Positions 34,566 to 45,139 of a stretch of 64,000 nt of DNA are shown piece after piece. Source of the DNA: Cylicocyclus nassatus (taxonomy: Eukaryota; Nematoda; Chromadorea; Rhabditida; Strongylidae). The notes under the pieces were generated by a model that worked only from the letters and a program-made list of their open reading frames with translations, was not told the origin of the DNA and made no database searches. The stretch is from assembly GCA_958299035.1 (NCBI GenBank), contig CATQJL010000316.1:20127676-20191675 (forward strand), written 5' to 3'. Made by a program: the position numbers and the translations under genes. Position 1 is the stretch's first letter. The number at the start of each line of letters is the position of its first letter.

Positions 34566-35215
34566 ATTCATTTCCAAAATCTAGGGTTAAAGTGGGTCTC
34601 ATCAAATTTTTATCTCTGGAGTCCCTTGTCGTCAAACCGTAAAGCAGTTTTTAGAAAGTAGATTAATTTCATTATCTGGAGGTATTTTATGCTCAATAAA
34701 TGCGTTTACATAGGGAACAGTACGATTATCTTCAGGGTTGAGCGTAGGGTCAGGCGAACGTAAGGGGTCGTCTGGGGGGTAAGAGCAAAGGGGCGGGGGG
34801 TTGTAGTCAAGAAGCGAATTTGTTCAAAAAAATTGAGGAAATACTACGTTCGAGCAAGATGAAGATGAAAAGCGCTTAACCGTGAATCTCGCAACTCCAT
34901 CAGAGGGATGACTGTTGTGAACAGCGTACTGATCTCGACTAACCAAGTCTCACTCAAATTTCAAGTCTTCATTCTTCCTTACACATACCGTAAGGTCATC
35001 GAAGAAGCTTTTTGTGTTGATTGGGGATGATTTCCGTAATCAGTATGCCATATTACTTCTACGAGCTTTACAGACCACTACTTATTACATCTTCTAATGT
35101 TTACAAACGTCTAAAAACGTGATTTTCAAACATGATTAACTTGGTCACCAAGGTGATAGAAGTCGGCTTTTTTATTCATAACGAAGTATTTCTCTTTATC
35201 AGTCTATGGTAGAAA

Positions 35216-35428
35216 TTGGACTTCATAACGCTTTCAAATAATGGATTATTAAATGCTGCCAAAGTGTTAGTCACCTCGTTTTCTACCTCGAGCACTTCAA
35301 CTCCACCAATCACCAGGCCAAATCAAGTCGAAGTAAGCTCAAACCCTAATGTAGAATTTTCGAAGTTTATGCTAGCGAATCATATAGAACGAAGGTGGAA
35401 AAGCTTCTTTGGTGATAAAGTTAATTGA
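35216..35428 (+). CDS. Low-confidence ORF, unknown
   Basis: Seventy codons with a Ser/Thr-rich start (FSTSSTSTPPITRP) and a charged end (ANHIERRWKSFFGDKVN). Composition is protein-like. There is no clear start, splice site or homologue. A small GTCAGGCGCAA foldback (35430-35490) begins right after the stop. Confidence 0.2.
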   Translation: MDFITLSNNGLLNAAKVLVTSFSTSSTSTPPITRPNQVEVSSNPNVEFSKFMLANHIERRWKSFFGDKVN

Positions 35429-35429
35429 G

Positions 35430-35490
35430 TCAGGCGCAACTCCTCAAAGGTCAGGCCGCCTGAGCTTTTGAGGGTTTGCGCCTGACCCCC
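35430..35490. repeat. Short foldback with GTCAGGCGCAA ends
   Basis: GTCAGGCGCAACTCCTCAAA at the left is mirrored by TTTTGAGGGTTTGCGCCTGAC at the right, with GGCCGCCTGAG between. It is probably a micro-MITE. Confidence 0.6.
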
Positions 35491-36024
35491 TTAACTTGCC
35501 TTCAAAATCCAGAAATCGAGCCATTCCTGGCATGAGTATTGAGCTCATAGCTTCTTCTTGCTACAGTGGAAATTTGGAGCCGAACTCCCCATCCCTAGAA
35601 AAATTATAGACCTTTCAATAAGCCCATTCAAATCAAAATCAGGCGTCAAATACATACGTGTGATTGTAAAGTGCACTCACAGGAAATCGAGCGTACAGTT
35701 CTCAAAAACCTGCATACTCTCTAGAAAAAGATGATGTTCCTTAAAATGTCACACTCTGAGGTTCCGAAGGTAAAGAGGAGGAAGAAGGGTCGTTTGAGGG
35801 CTTTCATGGGGGGAGGGGGGGGGTCGTCCTCGAAAAACTTGTGCTTAACCTTTTGCTCAACTCTGATTATCTTCTAAAGTCAAAGCGACAATACTCGGAT
35901 CGGATTAACTTAATATATGTGCTGCAATGGGTTTGGGGACAGTCACCAAATCCACATTAGCCTGATGGTTCCAATTTGCAGCAGAGAACTAGCGTTGAGT
36001 ATTAAGAGACATACTATCGACATA

Positions 36025-36120
36025 TTCGAGGGCGCACAGCTATTGACTTTGGCTCACTTCGCGCCCGGTCATGGTTTTCGCCGTAGAGCACGGCAAGCTC
36101 CCCGAACTTGGCTCCACGTT
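36025..36120 (-). repeat. Dispersed repeat, inverted partner of 44.0 kb
   Basis: The reverse complement (GAGCTTGCCGTGCTCTACGG, CGAAAACCATGACCGG, AGTGAGCCAAAGTCAATAGC) matches 44012-44100 with few changes over about 90 bp, much more than expected for spacer. Confidence 0.7.
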
Positions 36121-36330
36121 AGTTCTTTTTTGTGTTTCAGCTTGTAATAACCTTCACCTTTCAAATTTGTGCTTACTTTTTCGCTTCTCCCACGCTCATA
36201 ACTGTTTATCTCAGTTTCGCGGTTCAGGTGTTTCCATTGTCCATTGTTTTTGGTTCAATGTTCGATTTCTGATATCGACTGTTGTGAAGATTTTTTTTAA
36301 AAAACCTAATTCTCTTTACTTTGCTTGTAG

Positions 36331-36457
36331 CATCCAAAGCTTTGAATCTTTGTTTTGCAAAAAACTTGTAGAAAGTGACAAGATAGGATTTTTGGAACGA
36401 GACCTTCGCCGTTGCCTTGAACCGCCAACGTACATTCAAACTCAGCCCTTGCAATGA
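36331..36457 (+). CDS. Probable terminal exon, unknown protein
   Basis: A TTTGCTTGTAG acceptor precedes an open segment reading IQSFESLFCKKLVESDK, then GFLERDLRRCLEPPTY, IQTQPLQ and stop. Composition is strongly protein-like. Upstream exons were not identified, partly because repeat sequence occupies 36025-36140. The reverse strand is also open, so this remains tentative. Confidence 0.3.
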
Positions 36458-36679
36458 GCAGCACAATTGGGTATTTTTCACTTACTACTCAAACTGCGGT
36501 GACCTTCCTATCATTTTCCTGTTTTATTTATCATATAAACTGCACTAGCCGTGAGCGGATGGGACGCGTTATCTCGAAGGTTTCGTTGAGTACCATGATC
36601 TTCCTGATATGTAAATTTTTCGATTATGGACCGAGAAATATCACGTTTTTAGTAAACTCCATTGATAGCGAATGATTTT

Positions 36680-37764
36680 GTCTGCTAGTGAAGCTGGCAC
36701 TCGCAGCTAGTATACCTGGCTCAACAACATATGAAATAGAAATAAGACAGTGAACTAGCAGGAAACATATGCGGAGGAACGATCTGGATTCTGGCGAGGT
36801 CACAAGCCAGTCAAATAGCGTAGTGTACTGACCTTTCTACAATAAGAGGGAATCGCTGTTCGTGGGCATAGCGAATAATGTGATCCTTAACAAACTTTCC
36901 TCTCAGAGTCGCGCATCCTCTTTACAAATGCATTTCTAAATTCTTCTAATTGGAAATAGAGGAAAATTTTTGGAGACAGAAAACTTGCGAATGATTAGCT
37001 CTACCGCAAGTGCGTGTGGAAGTGCAAGATGTGAAAGATTAATGCGATAGATTTGGGCATGCACGATCTATATTCAGAGGTACATTATATGAGAGAGTAA
37101 ACATATGCAGAGGAAGTTGATTTTATGAAGATGAAGTAACTACAAGCTGGAGAGGAGAATGCAATCAAAGTTGAAAGCGTAAGGTATGGCCAAAGCCTTG
37201 GCATATTGTTGCACAAAAGTATGTTTGTTTTGACGCTTCTTGTTCGATTCTAGATGTGTGACTTTTAGACCGGAAATGCAAAACCATAAATCTCCTCTTA
37301 TTTATTGAAAAAAGTGAGGACATGTATATATACATAATTATGATCTACTCAACAAGATCAACGAGACGTGGAACTAATCAAAAACTGATTATTCAACCTC
37401 TAGTATGATTTTTCAACTAATACTCTGACTATGAAGTGCGGGCATCTTATACGCATACAAACTCGAGATAGCTTCTGGATATATCACTGGAAACAATGTA
37501 GCGGTGATGCGGACAAAGAAAAATGAAGTGAACAGCGAAGGAAGTTCGAATATGAATGCTTTAAAACTTTCAATTACATATCACACTACCATGGTTCAGA
37601 ATTCAAGCAAGAGAACACCTTCACAAGTATCTAGCAAAACTATAAAATTTTCTGCAAGATTACCGCCTTTTATGATAACAGATGAAAAATAATGCTCAAA
37701 GTACAGACAGTGTGAGTACCAGTAGGATGAACAAAGCAAGAATAGGGAAGGCTAGTGAAGCTAC
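36680..37764. other. Likely 3' region of the DDHD gene, exons not resolved
   Basis: The DDHD-domain gene on the reverse strand has a donor at 37765/37764, so at least one more exon should follow here. No segment resembling the expected C-terminal part of the domain was found. The 62-codon + frame at 37504-37692 has no support. Confidence 0.3.
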
Positions 37765-39171
37765 CTCGTAAGTTGTTGCTAAAAGAGAGCTTTACTGGTC
37801 GAATGTGTTGATACTCCGGTATCAACAACGGTTCCAGTCGCCATGCAACGGAGTCGTAAGGATGAAAGATGTTGAAAATGCGTTCGATCTGCAAAACAAC
37901 AGCCCATCGTCATTTTTTAATATCGACTACAATCCGTGAAGGACATGAACGCACCTTCATCTTCGTTGGAAGAAGATCAGCATGGGTCGCACCGCGCATA
38001 ACAACAAAAACAGCAAGGGGGCTACCAACCGCGAACAAATATTTGACCTAAAAACTGCTCGTAGGAAAGTATATACTGCTCGTAGAAAACTTTATACTAG
38101 AAACAAATTGCTGAACTAGACCCAAAATAATTGAAAAAGTAGTTAATTTACGTTACACTGAAGTTCCTCGTCTTTGCTTCGCGACATTTCATTGATTCCT
38201 TCCTTGATTTTCTCACACAATCTGCAAAAGAACTATTTAGCCAGGAAAGGAAAGAAAAAATTCCTTACCTATCCCTAGCCTGCTGGAAAGCCTTTAAAAC
38301 CTCAAGACTAGAAGGGTCAGTGCATTCTTTCATATGAAGATCCTGAAATATGGCAATCATTACTACAGTAATAGACATTCTTGAATTACAGGCCACTGCC
38401 TGAGTAACATATTTGTCATAAAGCACAAGAGGAGACCAATGAAGTAATATGTCGTAAGGTATGACAGATCCAAGTGAATGCGCAAAACTGACACTGTACT
38501 AAGAAAGTTGGGATTATTCCCAATAAAAAGTAAATATATTCGGTTCAGTTGCTTGACCATACCACCAATCTAAAATAGAACACTAAAATACATTGCAACG
38601 TTAAATTCTTCACGAACCTCAGTACGATACAAGGGATTATGGTAGAACATGAGATCCATAGCAGTGCTGTTCAGCGCAATTCGCATCGTACTCATTTTAG
38701 GAAGGGTTACAAGATCGGTGACACCGTCATCTGCAATAGCAGGAAATCAGCATCTATTACTGAATCGACAAAAAAATATAATCAGAAGATTAGTAACTAC
38801 AAAGAACAAGAGATGATCTCCACTCCACTGGCAGAAACAGAGGACGAGTCTTCTCTTCGGGAAGGCAACGTTCCATAACACCCACAGCAGCTTCGCGCAA
38901 TCTGAAACGAAGTTGATTCGATTTGACTGATGGTCAAAAATGACGTACTGTTGAGCATTTTCAGCAATTGGCTTAAAACAGAAACAACATGGGCGTATAT
39001 GCTTATCACACTTACGCGAATCGAGAGCTTTATCGGGCATGGGCAAATCTTGATAGATACTTTCGAGTCACAGATGGCCTCAGAAGCTATCACTTTCTTC
39101 TGAAAAGCTGCTTTATCAGCAAATAAAAAGGCGATGAACTCCGCTACCTTGTAGAGGCTATTGGAATGCAC
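37765..39171 (-). CDS. ipla-1: DDHD-domain phospholipase (PA-PLA1 type), probably damaged
   Basis: This is an intracellular phospholipase A1 of the DDHD family. Members hydrolyse phosphatidic acid and other phospholipids on Golgi/ER membranes (family knowledge). Exons on the reverse strand: 38949-38971, 38801-38901 (FLPVEWRSSLVL), 38618-38730 (VTLPKMSTMRIALNSTAMD, PLYRTE), 38390-38569 (nucleophile region), 38269-38342, 38152-38221, 37955-38047 (LFAVGSPLAVFVVMRG) and 37765-37888 (IFNIFHPYDSVAWRLEPLL). All borders are GT/AG with matching phases. In the 38390-38569 exon the AHSLGSVIPYDILLHWSPL stretch is present but one base out of frame. A 5' part at about 38972-39171 (AEFIAFLFADKAAFQKK; YQDLPMPDKALDSR) is also frame-shifted, and the HGIG motif is not found. 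Either a recent pseudogene or assembly base errors. Confidence 0.7.
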
Positions 39172-39806
39172 TGACTTTTCCAGTGCAAGGTATAGGCAAC
39201 ATTGAGTCCATTACATTGTCTTTTGACATGAGGTCAAGTGCATTCTTCTAGAATTATCCTAATGTTGTACCACAATGGCTTGCGTAGGCGCTAATAAGAA
39301 TTGAAACTTCAAATTTAGCCGAGACCTCCCGAGTGACGGAACCAAATGACTGCAATCAAACGTGTAAATGGCTATTCTGAAATTGAACTTGCATCACAAA
39401 CAACACATCAAACCTATCGTGTAGAAACCAAGTAGCCTGTCGTATGAGCTGCTATTTCGCTGAAAATTTGTACATGTGACACGGCAAAATAATGGGAAAA
39501 GAGAAAGGAGCCCTTCAAAGATCGAAAGAAATCCAGTGGATCGAAAGAAGTCCATGGAGGCTGACCGATTATCAAGCTCCGCCACCATTCATGACGATAA
39601 GTCTAAATGATGGGATATCGTACGTACGCTAAAATGCAAATACATAATGAAACGGATGAAAATACGACTACTGTGAAAAAATGCCCTTTAATTGCGGCAA
39701 GAAAATGGATAAGAAAACTCAAAGAAATTTTGACTCACAGGTAGTCAGAACGTGAGAGAATCTCAAGATTGGTGACACAATACAAAGGAAAAATGCTAAC
39801 ATAGGA

Positions 39807-42800
39807 TTAAAGAGGAAAAAGCGACTTTTGTGACATATGTTCGCAGACAACTCGTTCCTCTCTCGTAAAATCTTTCTCTTCTGAAAGCTACCACAACTTA
39901 AAATGCTACATTGGAAAATGACTCACATACCGTTTTGAAAGCCTGTATTGGTGTATTTTTGCATGCTCTTTCTTGTGACCAAAGTAGCTGTGGGGCTGCC
40001 TGGCCGAATTTCTTCCATCGTCTTTTCAATAGATTGTTTCATCACTCTAATGCGCTCCGGGTCGTTGTTCTTCATTGAATTTTTCATTTCTTTGTATACT
40101 CGGGAGACTACCTATACTTACTGATTAAAGGGGATGTTGAATGGAGTAGTACATACAGTGTCAAATTGGATGAACTCTTCCTTTGCCTTGTCCTGGACAT
40201 CAACTGAAGGACAGTTTTCGAATGTCGATGATGTTGTATGTTCCGGATCAAAGTATTCATCGGACGTGTATAAATCAGCGGCGGGTACGATTTCTTCAGC
40301 GTCTTCGAATGCACATGGACTAGGTGGATCCATGACCGCTTTGTTTGAAGAAAGCCAATTACGCGGTACAGGCAACATATTGCGAGCTGAAAATTTGCTT
40401 CTTCTGCACCAAAAGTGTGAATACGCATCTACCTTCAGCGCTAAAGGTGGCAACCGCGTGGCGGTGGATACAGGCTACACCAGCGATGACAGATGCGGGG
40501 CATGTGCATGTCATTCTGGGTGCACATGCCCCGCATCTTTCGTAGTGCGAATTGTTCTGTAACTATGAAGATATCCGCTTCAGATGTAGAAACATCGTCC
40601 TTCGGCTAACCTCTTCGTCGCAATCGCATGTGCCAATCGTGACTTCGTATCGAACATTCTGGTGAGTTCTGGACTGAACAGTCCAGAAATCGAAAGGATG
40701 TTCAAGTCCAGTCCTATGGGTCAGTGGCGTACCCTGGATTTCGGCTCGGGGGGGGGGGGGCGACAAAAATTTTTTTCTAATGAAAGTGCGTGGCGTCGCC
40801 TGACTCGCTTCTGGCTGCATCGTAAGTGTATGTTACAATATCATCACGGCTCTTCAAGAGTTCCAGAACTGACATAATTTCGTCACGACTCCTCCGCCCG
40901 GCGATAAGTCCATATTTTTCAGCGATTTCCCTAGAATAAAATTGAATAATTTGAGATACAAACCTGACAAATATACACCTGAAACTCACCCAACGTCTTT
41001 CAAAGTAATGTAGCAAATTCTGTCTTGTTAAGTTTCTTCTTTTGCAGAATCCCACCGCTCCTTGCGGATTTTACTCACGATCTGCGAGAAATCTATGACT
41101 ATGAATATTCTCAACGAGAAGAACGTACGATAGGTCCGGTGAAACCGAGCTTCAAACAGCTCCACAATGTATTGTTCATCGCTTGAAGGCAAGCGTAGCG
41201 CGGCCGTAATGATTCTGTGACCTAAATGGCCACTGAAGTACTTGTAGTGTGTGAAGCCTTGAGTGTCTTCGAAAATCTGAAAAAAAAACATGCATTCGCT
41301 TCCAACATTTGAGCCAAATAGCGGCACCTTGAGGAAAGCAGGGCAGTTCCGATGGACTTTTTTGCTTTTCCTGTAGCTCCGCTTTAAAATCTCAGGATCC
41401 ACATTACCACCAGTACCTCCCGAAAATCTGCATCGCAAATACACTACCCTTCCCCGGGGAGTACACCGGGAATGACGAGTGGAGTAATTTGTATATGTCA
41501 TGCGCTCGATATCGTCCAGCCACATCTTAACTGCTATTGCACTCTCTAGTTTAAGTGCAGTTAGAAAACAAACCTCAGACTCGATTCTACTCCCAAAAAT
41601 TCCAGTATTCACAGTGAAGGTGTTCACACCGTTTCGATGGTGTGCATTGCAATGCATCGCTAGGCATTCTACGGTACGGAATTTTTCCGAACAAGTAGGA
41701 CAAGAAATAGTTTTGTTCACGTCACAGTGTTGGTGCATATTCTAAAGGATATTAGATCAATATGAGGGAAAGATATTAGTCAGTACTCGATGTCACTTTT
41801 CTGTGTCTCCAGAGCCTGCTGCTGGTTAACCGTTTCCCGCAGAAGTCGCATGCATGGGTAATACTGCTTTCCCTGGATGCTTCCCTTAGCTCCTTCTTCA
41901 ACTTGTCAACGTCTTCATTTTTCATTTTATGAACCAGGCGACAATGCCTATACAAATTGCTGCGCTTCATCGGACCTTTACCACACTTGGCACACGTGTA
42001 TGCTGCCGGGTTTCTCATCGGTACCAACCTTTTCAAACCTGAAAAGCTTGCAAATTCCTCGGAACGAACATTTGCGCACATCTAATATAATGTCAGTAAA
42101 TCAGCTAAACAGTCAGCGTAACTTCAACCTCTTTCACAAACTCACATTTGTTGTGCCCTTCTTGTTAAAGATCAGGAGTGTCAGGACCGGGCTGAGGAGG
42201 AGACTGCGCAACCACTTCATCCTAAAGTCCGTTGCAATAAATTACAGAATACAATTTGAGTATTTTGGCGAAAAAACCCGTTATGTTAAGGGGCTTTCGT
42301 GTTAAGGTAATGCACGAAATATACATATAAGAACATGTGATATTGTGTGTGATATTCATGATCAAGTCAAAAGTCAAGTCAGCCCCTATAGAGGACGTTT
42401 GAGCAAACTCCATGGCAGAAAAATTTTGGGGCTCGAGCGGCCGAACAGCGGCTCGATCGATCGATACCCTTTGAGATTTGGAAGTTACGTTGCAAAGCTA
42501 TTAAAGTGGGCAACTTGATTTGAAAAATTGATTTGAAAAGATTTGAAAAAGCTGACCTGATCCTTGTGAGTGAGCGGAGATCTCAGAAGTGCAGCATGAG
42601 CGTCCTCAAACCTATTTGTTGGCAGAACTGAGGTTACCCTGCCCTCAACAAGGCCAGGTCCGTTTCCACCTAAAACAAAGTACTGGTGATAAAGTGTAGG
42701 ACATCAGCGAATACAATCGTCGTTTCTATAATTTGTACCGTTTTTAGTTCTAATACAACACAATTCTCCAACACCATGCAAGAAGTAAGGCATTTAGAAA

Positions 42801-42902
42801 CATACCCCTAGTTTCGGTTGTACCTCCTTCAACCGGCGCATCATCAACTTCTGCGCATAAAACTTGTTCCTGAGCCGGAAAGTGTGCTAATAGATCCGCC
42901 AT
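39807..42902 (-). CDS. C2H2 / FAR1-like / SWIM protein, MULE-derived, 12 exons
   Basis: Exons (reverse strand): 42806-42902, 42557-42669, 42146-42221, 41797-42038, 41328-41741, 40990-41276, 40837-40930, 40611-40673, 40433-40556, 40157-40386, 39931-40111 and 39807-39880. They sum to 1995 nt, with every phase matching. Domains: an acidic N-terminus (MADLLAHFPAQEQ); three C2H2 fingers (YTCAKCGKGPMKRS; HACDFCGKRLTSS, whose last His comes from the next exon; ISCPTCSEKFRT); a FAR1/WRKY-GCM1-like zinc domain (YLRCRFSG ... NCPAFLK-IFED ... GHLGH); and a SWIM finger (TCDCDEE-NNSH, CTCPASVIAGVACIHRHAV). The tail ends MSQKSLFPL. FAR1 plus SWIM normally bracket a MULE transposase core, but here only 163 bp separate the flanking exons and no core is present. 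Two in-frame TAA codons (42165-42167, 41028-41030) break the frame. It is a domesticated DNA-binding protein, a dead transposase derivative or a readthrough gene; I cannot tell which. Exon 40990-41276 may contain a 30-nt intron. Confidence 0.72.
40722..40800 (+). repeat. hAT-like end and G run inside the SWIM gene
   Basis: CAGTGGCGTACCCTGGATTT, about 14 G, then AAAGTGCGTGGCGTCGCC, matching the piece at 9985-10090. It lies in the intron between the exon ending at 40837 and the SWIM exon starting at 40673, where the transposase core would be expected. The partner end is absent. Confidence 0.55.
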
Positions 42903-42917
42903 TTCGATACCGCTGGC
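42903..42917 (-). promoter_or_regulatory. Trans-splice-type acceptor before the SWIM gene
   Basis: On the reverse strand TTTTTTATTGCAG ends 14 nt before the start codon at 42902. The spacing is typical of SL acceptors in nematodes. It could also be a normal intron end with an upstream non-coding exon. Confidence 0.5.
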
Positions 42918-42964
42918 TGCAATAAAAAAATCAAACGCAAAGAAACAATAGTATAAGGTACAGT

Positions 42965-43500
42965 TAGCACCGAATATTCGTGTTCGAATAATTTATTCGA
43001 TATATTCGACTATTCGAATATTCGAATAGTCGAATATTTGAGAAAGTCCATTTATTCGATTATTCGAATAGTCGAATAAATGAAAAAGACCTATATTCGA
43101 ATAATTCGTTCATTGGACGATTTCGAAAAATGACTTATTCGAATATTCGTTTATTCGAGTAGTTTTAAAAGATAGTTGTTCGAATATTCGAATATTCGAA
43201 TACTGCATTCAAATATTCGAATAACATTCGAAGATTTATTCGAAAATAGTCGAATATTCGATCAAGTTCGGTTATTCAAGTATTCGTTCATTCGAATTTT
43301 GGAATGTGCCAATATTCAAATATTCAAATCGAATAAAATGAAAAACGAAAGTCGAATAATATTCGTTCATTCGAAGAATTTTCGAAAATCATATATTCGA
43401 TATTCATTCGTTCGAAAAAATTTCGAAAATCAATTATTCGATAATCATTCGTTCTAAAAATTTTAAAAAATTGATTATTCGACATTCGTTCATTCGGCAA
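42965..43500. repeat. TTCGAATA palindromic array
   Basis: About 540 bp made of irregular repeats of TATTCGAATATTCGAA and TTCGTTCATTCGAA words, nearly all self-complementary. It starts about 50 bp upstream of the SWIM gene acceptor, so it occupies the promoter. GAATATTC contains the GAANNTTC dyad of heat-shock-factor sites. The frame on + at 43176-43457 and its antisense are artefacts of the repeat. Confidence 0.8.
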
Positions 43501-43959
43501 AAATTTCTGTTCGTTACAACTATAGTATAAGGGATTTGTGTGATCGTGAAGGTTGGCGTTTGCCGCTACAAGCTTCAAATCAAAGACGTATTTTTCGTAA
43601 TGGCATCACGTGATTGAAACTAACATCTTATAGCAGGAAAAAGTTACAAGAAAAAAGAAAAAAAGCCGAACGCGCGAGCATTCGACTCAGACTCTAGGCC
43701 TTCACAATCGCGCAAACTTCTACACAAAGGCATCCGCGAAAGCAGCTCATCTATCTATAAATGAATAAAGAAAATGTGAACATATGGAACAAAACACTAA
43801 GCTGAAAAAACCTAAGATATGCGGATGACAACCAGCATCCGCTCAGATTTCGATAATCGAGATCTTTCGTACGCTTCGCTTTTGCAACTTTGAGTGTGAA
43901 AGGCAAAACTCAAAGAAGGTATAAATGATGAATTGTTACAACCGAGAGAAAGAAGAGGA

Positions 43960-44110
43960 AATAAGCACAAGAGTGTGGAGACTTGCTGATCACAGGCTGA
44001 AATGCAAAAAGGAGTTCGAGGAGCTTGCCGTGCTCTACGGCGAAAAGCATGATTGGGCACGAAGTGAGCCAAAGTCAATAGCTGTGCGCCTTGAATATGT
44101 CCATACTATC
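43960..44110 (+). repeat. Dispersed repeat, inverted partner of 36.0 kb
   Basis: GAGCTTGCCGTGCTCTACGG and AGTGAGCCAAAGTCAATAGC are shared with the reverse strand of 36025-36120. One frame (EELAVLYGEKHDWARSEPKS) is open in both copies with protein-like composition, so an old shared exon or TE protein remnant is possible. Confidence 0.6.
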
Positions 44111-44896
44111 TATTTTCTCAACGTAATTGAATGAGCCCACCTTTGATGGACGGCGTTCGATATAAAGCTAGTACGCTTTAACCATACATATGCAACTATT
44201 TCGAGATTTCCTCATTTTCAAAGCAAAAGGGGAGAAAATTTTGCACATTCAAGTAATCAATAGAAAGGGTTTGTGAAGCACTATCGAATGGTATGTCGCA
44301 TGCCCAGGGACTTTGAGCACAGCAGCACACATTCGGGTGTCCATAAAAAGTCTGTCCGACTTTGCCGAAGCACCGCTTGAAGGGTTAAAGGATAGGAGCT
44401 GCAAGTTGCTGCCATGATAACAATGTATTCACCGCTGGTTGTTTATCGCTTATCAGGAAAACCTTCAAAATTGCTAGTCAAGTCACATTAGCTCTGGATC
44501 ACCCTAATATGTTCTACTTTCTTTTAGCATTTGGGGAGATCTTTCACCATGCAAGACAATTTTTTGTTGTTTCCTTCTTGTTTTGTGAAAGATATTTCGT
44601 CTTTTTTTGATTGCGATGCCGTTTATGACAAATCCTGTCGACATGACAAAGCTTTGCACACACATACATCAATTTTCGCAACTTGAGGAACTGTTTCATT
44701 GTGAGGAGGTGCTTCATAATTCGACGCTATGTTCAAAGAGGTTTTAGCTCTAATATGATTTTGATAGATATTCAAAAGTGTGTCATCGTATGAGCGAAGT
44801 TTTCCGATACTTATGATATCCTAAAGGTTCTAACAATAATGGCTTCTTTGAAGTCATTTATCGTTGTAGGGAATTTTCAGACAATCAAAGGCTTTC

Positions 44897-45132
44897 AGCC
44901 AACAGCCACAAAGCCACCGCCAAATCAAAAGCACCGTGCCCTATCGCGGCCAGTCTCGCTTAGCGATAAAGACCTTATAAAGCCGGCCCATAGCCAGATC
45001 AAGCGTCCCGCTCAATGCCATACTTGTAGCCCGCTCCTTCCTCCTTCCGTTCCTTCAGCGGGAAGCAACAGTGAAGCGATAGGGCACGGAGCTTTTGCTG
45101 GGGTTTGACTTTGGCTTTGTGGCTGCCGGCTG
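44897..45132. mobile_element. MITE with 50-bp inverted ends
   Basis: CAGCCAACAGCCACAAAGCC ... AGCACCGTGCCCTATCGC at the left is mirrored by GCGATAGGGCACGGAGCT ... GGCTTTGTGGCTGCCGGCTG at the right. 236 bp. The frame at 44839-45108 is inside it and is not a gene. Confidence 0.7.
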
Positions 45133-45139
45133 ACTCTAT

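Noticed and set aside
38639..38878. 79-codon + strand frame with charged composition
   Set aside because: Antisense to two DDHD exons supported by splice phase and conserved residues.
40157..40453. Reverse frame ending TTPFNIPFNQ taken as a complete small protein
   Set aside because: The donor at ACT|GTATGT and the acceptor at 40111 join it in phase to the next exon, so it is an internal exon and its stop is intronic.
40134..40562. 142-codon + strand frame
   Set aside because: It is antisense to SWIM-gene exons that have matching splice phases and a conserved zinc motif.
43176..43578. Frames rich in Asn, Ile, Arg and Phe on both strands
   Set aside because: Translation of the TTCGAATA array, not a gene.
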